DNA from: Phycisphaerae bacterium
GTDB lineage: Bacteria; Planctomycetota; Phycisphaerae; Tepidisphaerales; Tepidisphaeraceae
Assembly: GCA_030448225.1 (NCBI GenBank)
Contig: JAUJNJ010000071.1
Coordinates: 10,722 to 26,824 of the forward strand
DNA: 16,103 nucleotides
Direction of reading: 5' to 3'
Numbering within the stretch: the stretch's first letter is position 1; each line of letters starts with the position of its first letter. Of this stretch, positions 1-6,937 are shown piece by piece. The translations under genes were made by a program, and so were the position numbers. The notes beneath the pieces were generated by a model. That model did no database searches and was not told where the DNA came from. It was given only the letters and a program-made list of their open reading frames with translations.

Positions 1-1
1 A

Positions 2-736
2 GAGGCCACCTGCCTCCTGCGGGACCTGCTCGCGCACCTGTACGTGCTCATGCCAGTGCTGGACGATCAGAAGCACTACTGGGTGGGCGACGATGAGGTC
101 GCGAAGCTGCTGCGCCGGGGCGAGGGCTGGCTCCCGGATCATCCGGAGCGCAACACGATCGTGCGGCGCTACCTCAAGCACCAGCGGAGCCTCGCGCGCG
201 ACGCCATCTCCCGGCTCGTCGAGCAGGAGTCCTCTGACCTGGATGAGGCACAGGAAGCGCACGACGCCCAGGAGGCTGCGGTCGAGCGACCGATGGGGCT
301 GAACGACCAGCGGATAGGCACCGTCGTGGCCGTGCTGAAGGGCAGCGGGGCCAGGCGGGTGCTCGACCTCGGGTGCGGGGAGGGGCAGCTCATCCGGGCG
401 CTCCTCGCCGACCGCGGCTACGAGCGGATCGTCGGCGTGGACGTCTCGCACCGGACGCTCGAGAGGGCGGGGGAGCGCCTGCGCCTGGACCGGATGCCGG
501 AGCAACAGCGGCGGCGCATCGAGCTTATCCATGGCTCCCTGGTAGACCGGGACCGGCGGTTGCAAGGGTACGATGCGGCCGCGGTGGTCGAGGTGATCGA
601 GCATCTGGACGCGCCGAGGCTCGCCGCATTCGAGCGGGTGCTCTTCGAGCATGCGCGTGCCGGCACGGTGCTGCTGACCACGCCGAATGCGGAGTATAAC
701 GTCCGGTGGGAGAGCCTGCCCGCCGGCGCGTTCCGC
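2..736 (+). CDS. hen1: Hen1 3'-terminal RNA ribose 2'-O-methyltransferase, both ends missing
   Basis: This encodes the methyltransferase half of bacterial Hen1, which methylates the 2'-OH at the 3' end of an RNA and works with the Pnkp kinase/phosphatase/ligase to repair cleaved tRNA (family knowledge). The frame is open from base 2, so the N-terminus lies outside the window. Visible are DDQKHYWVGDDEVAKLL and GWLPDHPERN, typical of Hen1, then the SAM-binding VLDLGCGEG (about 359-385) and EVIEHL (590-607), whose E-x-x-E-H supplies three metal-binding residues, then TTPNAEYNVRWESLPAGAFR. Family members continue with RHxDHxFEWTR, which carries the last metal ligand. Here the protein stops matching after the FR at 731-736, and the frame runs meaninglessly to a stop at 844 across the antisense of the next gene. 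About 50 C-terminal residues are therefore missing. Identity is confident; whether the truncation is natural is not. Confidence 0.9.
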
Positions 737-737
737 C

Positions 738-1188
738 TGTCTTTCATGTCGCGCGGCACGTGGGCGAGCTTCGGCTTGTTCGAGAGGTCGTCGGCGTACA
801 CCCGCCGGGCCTCGTCGGCCATGAAGTACTCGAGGTCGATGTAATGCAGCAGGCGCTCGGCGACGCCGAACGGCTGGATCTTCTTCCCCTGCTCGGCGTT
901 GGCGTGGAGGTCGGGAACGGTCGCCCAGAAGGTGAGCCCGTCGACGCCGCGGGGGAACTGCCCGACCCGCGCGTTCATGAAGAAGTCCCGCTCGGCGGCC
1001 ATGTCGCGGACGTCCGGGACGACCTGCTTGAGCCACGCCTTCATCGCCTCGGGCGTCTGGGCCGACGCGATTAGGCGGGCGGCGGCAATCCGGGTGAGCT
1101 GGATGTGCTCCTTGTTACTCCACGCCCGAGCGGGCGCGGCAATCAGCAACGTGAGGAGCATGACGAAGAGCGCGAATCGGTGACGCAT
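738..1188 (-). CDS. Secreted S1/P1-nuclease-like (zinc phospholipase C-fold) protein, C-terminus missing
   Basis: The start at 1188 is chosen because it gives a clean signal peptide: MRHR, a hydrophobic stretch LFVMLLTLLIA, then the cleavage site APARA. The mature protein would begin WSNKEH. A Trp at mature position 1 and a His at position 6 are the zinc ligands at the N-terminus of S1/P1 nucleases, and further on come WATVPDL and LHYIDL, which correspond to the Asp and His-x-x-Asp zinc-site segments. A periplasmic or secreted zinc-dependent nuclease or phosphoesterase is therefore likely. The match ends at PRDMKDR (about 738-760), where the frame enters antisense of hen1. Roughly the C-terminal half, with the remaining zinc ligands, is absent. 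An ATG 126 bases upstream would keep the frame but add an Arg-rich leader and spoil the signal peptide. The family call is moderate; exact substrate is unknown. Confidence 0.6.
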
Positions 1189-1387
1189 TATTGGGCAGCC
1201 GGTTGGAAAAGGTGGATTTTGGCGGCAGCGTATCGGGCGACGGTTCGGCTCCCGTGAGCAACGAATGCGGGTTGCGCTGGCGCGCACACGCAATTCTAAC
1301 GCACGGCAAATCATTTGCTATGTTACCGGCCGTCTAATGTGAGCCGTGTGCGGGACGTAGGGGGAACCCAGATTTCGGGGAGCGTGC
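1189..1387. promoter_or_regulatory. Divergent intergenic region with a 13-bp palindrome
   Basis: This 199-base spacer separates the leftward secreted zinc protein from the rightward anchored-protein/pseudopilin pair, so promoters for both must lie here or further out. It contains an AT-rich island at about 1291-1324 in otherwise GC-rich DNA. Inside it is the perfect palindrome GCAAAT-C-ATTTGC at 1306-1318. The position fits an operator or a promoter-proximal protein site. No confident -35/-10 pair can be assigned by eye. A GGGGAG at 1377-1382 is the ribosome site for the GTG start at 1388. Confidence 0.4.
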
Positions 1388-1858
1388 GTGGGGTCGGCTC
1401 GAGAGTTCTTGAACAGCGGCAAGGGGCGCGTGGTGGTCTGGACCGGCATCGGGGCTGCCGTGCTCCTGATCGTGTTCGTGCTGCGCGGCACGTTCGGCGA
1501 CAGCGAGGCGGTGGCGAGTTCGAGCGAGCGCCCGTTCATCTGCGCCAAAACGGGCGAGACGTTCACCTACACCCTGGAGAAGGGGGACGTCATGCCCGTG
1601 CGATCGCCGCACAGCGGCGAGAACACCGGGTACCCGGCCGAGGCGTGTTTCTGGACGCGCGACGGGCAGATCAAGGACGAGCCGACGTTCGTCCTGCTCA
1701 ACGGGTACGCGGGCAAGCCGGAGCCGACGTTCTGCCCGGACTGCGACCGGCTCGTGGTGGGGCTCAACCCGCCGCCACTGACCGGCGACAAGCCGCCGCC
1801 GCTGCGCGGCGAGTATCGAAAGACGAAGAAGAAGGAGATCACGCTTGGACATTCGTAA
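1388..1858 (+). CDS. Small N-terminally anchored Cys-containing protein (hypothetical)
   Basis: This is a 156-residue protein starting at GTG 1388, five bases after a GGGGAG ribosome site. It has a short basic N-terminus, one transmembrane helix at about residues 14-33 ([18 protein letters not shown]), and a soluble part on the far side of the membrane. That part contains [21 protein letters not shown] and [11 protein letters not shown]. The four cysteines, two of them as CPDC, could bind a metal or form disulfides. The C-terminus is Pro- and Lys-rich. The stop overlaps the pseudopilin start by 14 bases, so the two are co-transcribed and probably translationally coupled. A role around pseudopilin or secretion assembly is an inference from this coupling only. 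I do not recognise a named family, but the protein at 6938-7474 has the same overall design. Confidence 0.75.
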   Translation: MGSAREFLNSGKGRVVVWTGIGAAVLLIVFVLRGTFGDSEAVASSSERPFICAKTGETFTYTLEKGDVMPVRSPHSGENTGYPAEACFWTRDGQIKDEPTFVLLNGYAGKPEPTFCPDCDRLVVGLNPPPLTGDKPPPLRGEYRKTKKKEITLGHS

Positions 1859-2966
1859 CCCGCGGCGGCCGACGCCGTCGCCCGCATCCCGTTTCCGCCG
1901 CCGCCGCCGTGCGCACGCCTTAGGCGGCGCCGCGTGCCGCGCCCGCGGCTTCACGCTCGTGGAACTGCTCGTGGTGATCGGCATCATCGCGGTGCTGATC
2001 TCGATCCTGCTGCCGGCCCTGGGCCGCGCCCGCCGGGCGGCCAACGCCGTCGCCTGCGCGGCGAACCTGCGGTCGATCCTGCAGGGCATGCAGATGTACG
2101 CCTCGGAGAACAAGGGCTCGATCCCCGGCGGGCCGAACACGTCCAGCGCGTTCCTCGTCAACCCGAGCTCGACCAGCGACGCCCTGGCGGCCGGCTTCGG
2201 CAACGCGAACTGCCCGGACGTGAGCCAGTACTGGGACTGGCAGGCGCCGATCGCGCGCATGATCGGCATCACGTTCAACAGCGGCCCGACCGAGGCCGAC
2301 CGCCGCGAGCGCTACCTGCGGCTGGTGGAGTTCGGCGCGTTCCGGTGCCCGGAGAACCAACTCCTGGCCGGCCCGTTCCCGACGAGCGCGAGCTGGCCGA
2401 CGACGACGATGGGCAGCTACTTCACCGCGATCCCGTTCCTGATGAAGCACTATCCCGGCACCGGCACCTTCGGCTACACGATGGCCCGCCCGGAGTGGAA
2501 CCCGCCGCCGGGGTACGTGCCGAAGGTCACGAAGGTGGGCGACGCGGCCCGCAAGATCTACATCGCCGACGGCGCCCGCTACTCGACGCCCTCGAGCGCC
2601 CCGACCTACAACACCGACGTGCGCACGTCACTCGGCGGCGCGTACGGCGACCAGGGCGGGTTCACGAAGTTCACCAATTCCTGGAACCGTTCGCTGGCGC
2701 CCGGCAACGGCGGGCGCAACGGGTTCGACGCCCGCCTCTACGGCTATCGCCACGGCACGACCAACCAGGGCGCGGCGGCCGACAGCTACCGCTTGAACGT
2801 CGGGTTCTTCGACGGGCACGTCGAGATGCTCGGCGACCTCGAAGCCTCGAATCCCGAAATGTGGGTCCCCAAGGGCTCGACCCTCAGCTACACGTCCGGC
2901 CAGATGTACCCCGACGTCCTGGCCCTGTACGGCAACGGCGAGACCGGCAACCGCATGGCCAACTGA
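1845..2966 (+). CDS. Type II secretion-like pseudopilin with prepilin N-terminal cleavage motif
   Basis: This 373-residue protein uses a TTG start at 1845, set by an AAGGAG (1832-1837) seven bases upstream inside the preceding gene. A basic leader of about 35 residues ends in RARG, and prepilin peptidase would cut before [20 protein letters not shown], which carries the conserved Glu at mature position 5 and the helix that packs into the pilus core. [20 protein letters not shown] follows, as in planctomycete pseudopilins. Near the C-terminus, HGTTNQG...[10 protein letters not shown] matches the H-X9-DG signature of the DUF1559-type family. The long leader is unusual, but the start site is well supported. 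The protein is probably exported and assembled at the inner membrane. Planctomycetes carry many paralogues, so the specific role cannot be read off. The gene is intact, with no frameshift. Confidence 0.92.
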   Translation: MDIRNPRRPTPSPASRFRRRRRAHALGGAACRARGFTLVELLVVIGIIAVLISILLPALGRARRAANAVACAANLRSILQGMQMYASENKGSIPGGPNTSSAFLVNPSSTSDALAAGFGNANCPDVSQYWDWQAPIARMIGITFNSGPTEADRRERYLRLVEFGAFRCPENQLLAGPFPTSASWPTTTMGSYFTAIPFLMKHYPGTGTFGYTMARPEWNPPPGYVPKVTKVGDAARKIYIADGARYSTPSSAPTYNTDVRTSLGGAYGDQGGFTKFTNSWNRSLAPGNGGRNGFDARLYGYRHGTTNQGAAADSYRLNVGFFDGHVEMLGDLEASNPEMWVPKGSTLSYTSGQMYPDVLALYGNGETGNRMAN

Positions 2967-2975
2967 CCCTGCCGA

Positions 2976-3004
2976 ACTCGCGCGTCCGTTGTCCGCGCGC
3001 GAGT
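2976..3004 (+). terminator. Hairpin 3' of the pseudopilin gene
   Basis: A perfect 9-bp inverted repeat, ACTCGCGCG (2976-2984) and CGCGCGAGT (2996-3004), has an 11-base loop and begins nine bases after the pseudopilin stop. There is no T-run after it. Position and stability suggest transcript-end protection or termination. Confidence 0.45.
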
Positions 3005-3051
3005 GTGGGCGCGCGAAGGCACGCGACCCCGACCCCCAAGCGTAAAACGAT

Positions 3052-3084
3052 CGAGCACTGCCCTGCAAAACCGGGCAGTGCTCG
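3052..3084 (+). terminator. 12-bp perfect hairpin, probable terminator
   Basis: CGAGCACTGCCC (3052-3063) and GGGCAGTGCTCG (3073-3084) pair perfectly over 12 bp around the 9-base loop TGCAAAACC. It is the strongest simple hairpin in the window and lies 85 bases after the pseudopilin stop. A following T-run is absent, so it may act as a U-less terminator or a 3' stabiliser. A perfect hairpin works on either strand, so it could also serve leftward transcription from the gene at 3399-3707. Confidence 0.55.
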
Positions 3085-3398
3085 CGCGCGTCGTTGCACG
3101 ACGTAAGTTGGTCGCCAGGGGTCAACGGCGCGGCGGGCGCTTGCGGTTTCGCCGCCGCAGAGGTGTCCCCACCCCCGCAGTCAGCAACCGAAATTTGTAT
3201 CGGGGCTCGTTCTGCACCCCGAGCGTGTGGTTCAACGCGACGCGGATCTGGCGAGCGGGTGGGGGCGAGGCACTTCTTACGCTTCAAACGAGAAACGCGC
3301 CTCCCGAAGTCGTCGGGACGCGCGTTCGCTCGCGCTTGCAAAAGCCTGCGGTACTGGTCGCGCGGGACGCGTCGCCCGCGGACCCGGCGCCGGCGTCG

Positions 3399-3707
3399 TC
3401 AGGAAATGACTTCAGCGATCTCGACGCGCTGGCCGCCGACGCGGTCGTGGTGGCCGTTGCCGTTGGCGGTCTCGGCGATCTGCGAGAGGACCCTGTTCGG
3501 CATGTCGCCGCTCGACCGCATCACGCGCTCGAACTCCTCGTTGATGAGCGACTGGATGGTGCGCAGCTCGTCCTGGATCTTGCGGCGCTGGTCGAGGAGG
3601 CTCGTCAACTGCTCGTCGACGCGCTGCAGCGACGTCATGCGGCTGTGAGCCTTCTGGAAGAGCGAGACGGCGGGAGAGGTTTCACGGCTGGCGGTGTCAC
3701 TGGCCAA
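3399..3707 (-). CDS. Small coiled-coil protein (hypothetical)
   Basis: This is a 102-residue protein. The TTG start at 3707 is chosen because AAAGGAG sits six bases upstream, and the frame further upstream turns into Arg/Pro-rich shadow sequence. The N-terminus (ASDTASRETSPAVSLFQKAH) is followed by a charged, heptad-like helical stretch at about residues 25-70, including LQRVDEQLTSLLDQRRKIQD and LRTIQSLINEEFERVM. The tail is hydrophilic (ETANGNGHHDRVGG). No signal peptide or membrane segment is visible, so it is probably cytoplasmic and oligomeric. I do not recognise a family. It stands alone, with 310 bases or more of gene-free DNA on its downstream side and about 600 upstream. The clean ribosome site and intact coiled coil support it as real. 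Confidence 0.72.
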   Translation of the reverse strand: MASDTASRETSPAVSLFQKAHSRMTSLQRVDEQLTSLLDQRRKIQDELRTIQSLINEEFERVMRSSGDMPNRVLSQIAETANGNGHHDRVGGQRVEIAEVIS

Positions 3708-4307
3708 GGGAGACTCCTTTCGACGGGGCCGGCGGCGGTCGCGCGGGCGTCTTGCCCGCGACCGTGCTCCGCTCGGTTGATCCTTCAACGGCAATCCGGC
3801 CGCCCCGGCGGCCTGCGCAATGGAATGGGTGCCCGGGAAGTTCGGACGACGCCCCGACCGGTCCGAACGCGGCCGGATTCTGCCAGAGCGGGTCGCGCCT
3901 GTCAAACGCAGCGGCCCGTCGCACCAGCCCGATCACTCACCCGTTCCTCAGTCATTCTACGGCCCGAGCATCGCGATCTGCGCGGGAGCGAGACCCACGC
4001 TCGCGCCTTCCGACGTGAGGGAAGAGCGGTACGTGCAACAGATCAATCACGAACGGTTGTGCTTCAACGCGGGTCCGCGAGTTGCCGCGCGGCGTGGCCG
4101 CTTCAGCGGGCACGTGACCTGCCGCATCCCCTAACCCGCACGCCAAGCGCGTTAAGTGCACCGATGTCGTGCGCCGAACAGCGAGCGCGCCCCGCGCGCT
4201 GGCAAGTTTCGATCAGTGGGAAGTAAAAAACCGTCGAGCGTGGATCCATGGAGAACGAATCGCTCACAACACCCGTCGCAACCCCCGCTCGAAGGAGGGT
4301 CGATCAT
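3708..4307. other. 600-base stretch without a convincing gene
   Basis: No frame here shows protein-like composition, a ribosome site or a motif; the open frames are GC-driven. It must contain the promoter for the leftward coiled-coil gene. One structured element stands out: GGTCGCGCGGGC and GCCCGCGACC flank GTCTT at about 3737-3763, a hairpin with a 2-base bulge and a GGGC/GCCC core that recurs elsewhere in the window (see findings). An AT-richer patch with AAAAAA lies near 4223-4231. Confidence 0.5.
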
Positions 4308-4526
4308 TCAGCAATAGATCTCAGAAGCGATGGGGTAGGGGATGAGGTCCGGGCGGACGAGGTGGAGTTTGCGAAGGCGGACTTCCGGGCGAACCGCCGA
4401 CAGCGGCGACTCACCGACAGAGGGTGCGACAGCCGGCGTCGTCGGGGCCGCGGCGGGGCACACGAACGGCGACAGCAGGGCGAGGAGGGCGACGTATAGG
4501 ACGGGGTGGCGCCTGCGGGACTTCAT
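4308..4526 (-). CDS. Small secreted peptide (72 aa, hypothetical)
   Basis: This is a short gene with a convincing signal peptide: MKSRRRH, a hydrophobic core VLYVALLALLSPFV, then small residues (CPAAAP) suited to cleavage, either by signal peptidase I or, with the Cys, possibly as a poor lipobox. The mature part is about 45 residues, Pro/Ala-rich at first, and ends LRKLHLVRPDLIPYPI followed by ASEIYC and the stop. The ordered, non-repetitive tail with a final Cys looks conserved rather than random. No strong Shine-Dalgarno precedes the ATG at 4526, which is the main weakness. Neighbours give no functional clue. It could be a secreted peptide or a periplasmic accessory; the function is unknown. 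Confidence 0.55.
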   Translation of the reverse strand: MKSRRRHPVLYVALLALLSPFVCPAAAPTTPAVAPSVGESPLSAVRPEVRLRKLHLVRPDLIPYPIASEIYC

Positions 4527-4780
4527 GGGACGACCACTGCTTTCTAACGTGGAGAGGGCGAAGAAGTTGCATCGCTCGGGCGGATGGAGGCTCGTGGCCC
4601 GTCCGGCTCGTTCGACGCCCTCAGAGTACCCCGCATACGATAAGCGGCCAACGAAAAAAAACCGGCGCGTCAGGATTTCTTAAAGTGGGGTGGCAATCCG
4701 GGAAAGCCTTGCGGCCGGGCCGCGCAATCCGCACGCCCGGACCTAGCGGCCCGCCGCCGCATCCGGGGGCGGTGCCAACC

Positions 4781-5395
4781 TCAGTAACCTCCAGGGGTGC
4801 CGCCCATGGACTGGTTGTGATCCTCGGCGGCGGCGGCGGCCTGCATCTCGGATTGGGAGGGTTTGGCCGCCGTCGCGGTCACGCCGGCGGTGAGCAGGCT
4901 CACCAGGGCCGGCTTCAGCGCGCCGATCACCTCGCCCATGATCGCTCGCGTGATGCCCTGCCGGCCGGACTTGTAACCGGCCTCGCCGCTCTCGGGCTTG
5001 CCGTCGGCCTTGGGGGGCGGCGGGGGCGGGGGCGGGTTCAGCGCCCGCTCGATCGCGGCGAGTTTCTTCAGCGCCTGCTCTTCCTTCGACGGCACGAGGA
5101 GCGTCGTGGCGACGAAGCCGGCGACGGTCGACGCGCCGAGGGTCGCCCAGGGGTGCGACTGCATCAGCACGCGCGGGTTGGCCGCCTTGGCGAGCGAGGA
5201 GGCCAGGTCGGACGCGGCGCGGCTCATCGCCTGCTGCGCGAGCTGCGCCTGGCGGGTGAGGTACGCGCCCTCGCCGATCCCGATGTCGGCGACGGCCTTG
5301 GCCTCCTCCTCAGGCGACTTCTCGCCCAGGATCGGCCTCGCGGCCGCGGACGTCGTGGCCGTAGTTGATCCGCTGTTCGCGTTGTCGGCTTTCAT
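4781..5395 (-). CDS. DUF3618-like membrane protein, third gene of a yqjD/yqjE/yqjK-type cassette
   Basis: This 204-residue protein starts at ATG 5395 inside the end of the holin-like gene. The N-terminal half is Ala/Ser/Glu-rich and probably helical (SPEEEAKAVADIG, then LASSLAKAANPRVLMQ). The hallmark is HPWATLGASTVAGFVATTLL at about residues 80-100, a membrane-helix hairpin motif shared by DUF883/DUF3618 proteins. A run of eight prolines follows ERALN, then a second hydrophobic segment (GALKPALVSLLTAGVTATA), and a Gln/Gly-rich tail. It is likely an inner-membrane protein co-expressed with the two genes upstream. A run of eight T on the coding strand at 4654-4661 may help end the transcript, though no hairpin precedes it. 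The family placement is moderate; the reading frame is intact and secure. Confidence 0.7.
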   Translation of the reverse strand: MKADNANSGSTTATTSAAARPILGEKSPEEEAKAVADIGIGEGAYLTRQAQLAQQAMSRAASDLASSLAKAANPRVLMQSHPWATLGASTVAGFVATTLLVPSKEEQALKKLAAIERALNPPPPPPPPKADGKPESGEAGYKSGRQGITRAIMGEVIGALKPALVSLLTAGVTATAAKPSQSEMQAAAAAEDHNQSMGGTPGGY

Positions 5396-5995
5396 ACTTC
5401 TTCACCAGTGCGGCGCGCGACGTGTTCGTCAGCTTCCGCATCCCGTAGACCACGCCCGCGACGAGCCCGCCGAGCACCAGCAGGCTGACGATCAGCGCGC
5501 CGATCCAGAGCTTCTCGCGCGGGTCGCCGAACAGGTCGCTGATCGCCAGCGCCAGTCCGACGAGGAGCATCACGACCGCCGTCGTCACGACCGCCGACAG
5601 TGCGATCAGGCCGACGATGCCGAGCACGGCGTAGACGCCGAGGTTCCGGACTGTTACCTTCACGCCGTCGAGCTTCGTGGCGACGTAATAGGCCGCGTAC
5701 TCCTTCAACTCGCCGATCGCCGCCCCGGCCTGGCGCAGCGCGTCGGCGGGCGAGGGGCCCTGCGCCTCGCCCCGGCCGTTGGCGTCGGCCGCGCCGCCTG
5801 GGCCGCCGGCGTTGGGGTTGGCGTTGGCGACGTACTCGCGCGGGCCACCGCCGGCGCCGCGGGCGTCGTACTCGTGCGCGCCGGCGCCGCCACCGGCGGC
5901 ATACTCGCGTGCGCCGCTGCCGGCGGCGGGGCGCGGCCGCTGCTCTGGGCGCCGCCGAGGTCGGGTGCGGTGGGATCGTTCGGGTCCATGGGCAT
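5310..5995 (-). CDS. Holin-like membrane protein (DUF1469/YqjE-type), one frameshift
   Basis: This is the middle gene of the cassette. The start is probably ATG 5995 (or 5989): MPMDPNDPTAPDLGGAQSSG, after which the frame must shift by one base near 5925-5945 to read PAAGSGAREYAAGGGAG and onward. An Ala/Gly-rich linker with repeated (R/H)EY units (AREYAAG, AHEYDARG, PREYVANANP) leads to the conserved part: DALRQAGAAIGELKEYAAYY, an amphipathic helix, then two long transmembrane helices (YAVLGIVGLIALSAVVTTAV... and LWIGALIVSLLVLGGLVAGV), then YGMRKLTNTSRAALVKKYE. This helix-TM-TM layout is that of the phage-holin-3_6/YqjE family. The end at 5310 makes an 86-base overlap with the next gene, unusually long. 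A stop at the ATGA of the next start would be reached by another one-base shift, so the true C-terminus may be near KKYE. The EY-rich linker is unusual. Confidence 0.72.
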
Positions 5996-6135
5996 TGTGC
6001 TGGCGGGGCCGGCGGTCGGGCCCCGGTGCGCCGCGCGCGCGGATGCGGGCGGCCCCGTGGGGCCCGCCGCGCCGCCCGCCGCGCGCGTCCACCGGGTTGC
6101 CGTACCGCCGGCCGCCGGCCACTCCGTGTCTGACC

Positions 6136-6474
6136 TTAGCTGTGCGCTTCCAGAGGATCCCGAGCAGCATGCCGACGCCGGCGGCGATCAGCACGGCCTG
6201 GAGGGGCTTCTCGTGGACGTAGTCCTCGAGGCCCTGCTCCCACTGCTGGGCGCGCTCGCGGCCCTGATCGTAGTAGTCGGTCGCCTGCCCGCGGAGTTGC
6301 TCGTAGCGCTGTGGCGGCGTCGCGGACCTGCCCGCCGAGGTCGCGCAGTTGCTCGCCCATCTGTCCGACGGCCGCCGTCACGTTCTGCTGCTGCCCGCCG
6401 GCGTCCTGCTGGCCCTGGCCGCCGCCCTGCTGCATGCCCTGATCACCGGGGTTCGATTCACCCATGCGTGACAT
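6136..6474 (-). CDS. DUF883 (YqjD/ElaB-like) membrane-tether protein, frameshifted
   Basis: This is the first gene of the cassette. ATG 6474 lies seven bases after AAAGGAG. The Gln/Gly-rich start (GDQGMQQGGGQGQQDAGG) leads to VGQMGEQLRDLGGQVRDAA, and a one-base shift near 6308-6312 is needed to continue as QRYEQLRGQATDYYDQGRER, then EDYVHEKPLQAVLIAAGVGM and LLGILWKR. The last part is the canonical DUF883 C-terminus: a (V)xEKP motif just before a glycine-zipper membrane helix with basic residues after it. E. coli relatives are tail-anchored inner-membrane proteins that bind ribosomes in stationary phase and respond to RpoS (family knowledge). After WKR another shift is needed to reach the TAA at 6136-6138; otherwise the frame runs on as Arg/Gly-rich sequence into the next gene. 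Confidence in identity is high, in the exact end moderate. Confidence 0.75.
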   Translation of the reverse strand: MSRMGESNPGDQGMQQGGGQGQQDAGGQQQNVTAAVGQMGEQLRDLGGQVRDAATALRATPRAGDRLLRSGPRARPAVGAGPRGLRPREAPPGRADRRRRRHAARDPLEAHS

Positions 6475-6937
6475 AAAACTGCTCCTTTCGTCCGACTCGT
6501 TGTTCTCGCGGCAATCGTCGTCACCGCCTGAGGTCCCTTATAGGACAACGTTTCGCGCGGCCGCAGCGCAGAAAACGCGCAAACTTTCCCCGCGCCGCCC
6601 GCCGAGGCCCGCCGATTCGCCCGCCGATTCGCCCGCCGATTCGCCCGTCGACGCGCGTCGCGACGGGCTGCGCGCGGCTTGTACGCCGCGCGTCGCGCGT
6701 ACCATGCCGGCCGATTCGCCGGGACGGCCCGTCCGTCGGCGGATCGGCACGCTCGCCACCGCACATACTGGAGCCTTCGCCGGCAGACCCATCTCGACTG
6801 TGGCGCGGGTGTGTTGTCGCGGGGAGCCGCCGCTCCGTCGCACGCGCGTCCGCCGGTCGCGGCGGTGGTCGATCCAGCCCGGCGCGCGGCCCCGGCTGTG
6901 TCTCGCGAGCCGAATCGATCTCGGGAGCCGACGCGCC
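6475..6937. other. 463-base divergent spacer without a gene
   Basis: This lies between the leftward DUF883 cassette and the rightward anchored protein, so it should hold both promoters. All frames read as Arg/Pro/Ala-rich shadow. It contains a 12-bp tandem repeat (annotated separately) and a perfect 12-bp palindrome, CGACGCGCGTCG, at 6649-6660, followed by further CGCG-rich inverted sequence to about 6700. A possible ribosome site, GGGAG, lies at 6923-6927 before the GTG start at 6938. Confidence 0.45.
6611..6646. repeat. Three tandem copies of a 12-bp unit
   Basis: GCCGATTCGCCC occurs three times without interruption (6611-6622, 6623-6634, 6635-6646). A further GCCGATTCGCC lies alone at about 6710-6720. 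A 12-bp unit in a non-coding spacer suggests slippage or a multi-site binding region; copy number may vary between strains. Confidence 0.8.

Noticed and set aside
418..1314. Full 298-residue minus-strand frame including the part under hen1
   Set aside because: Residues past PRDMKDR are antisense of the Hen1 methyltransferase, and the first 42 residues precede a better start with a signal peptide, so only 738-1188 is kept.
3003..4226. A 407-codon plus-strand frame through the coiled-coil gene
   Set aside because: It has no motif or ribosome site, has Arg-rich composition, and runs antisense to a better-supported gene.
5310..5995. Phage lysis cassette, because of the holin-like protein
   Set aside because: No endolysin or phage structural gene is present; the DUF883 neighbour and gene order point to a chromosomal YqjE-type cassette.
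4998..6476. A 492-codon plus-strand frame opposite the DUF883/holin-like cassette
   Set aside because: Antisense shadow; the minus strand has ribosome sites, membrane helices and family motifs.
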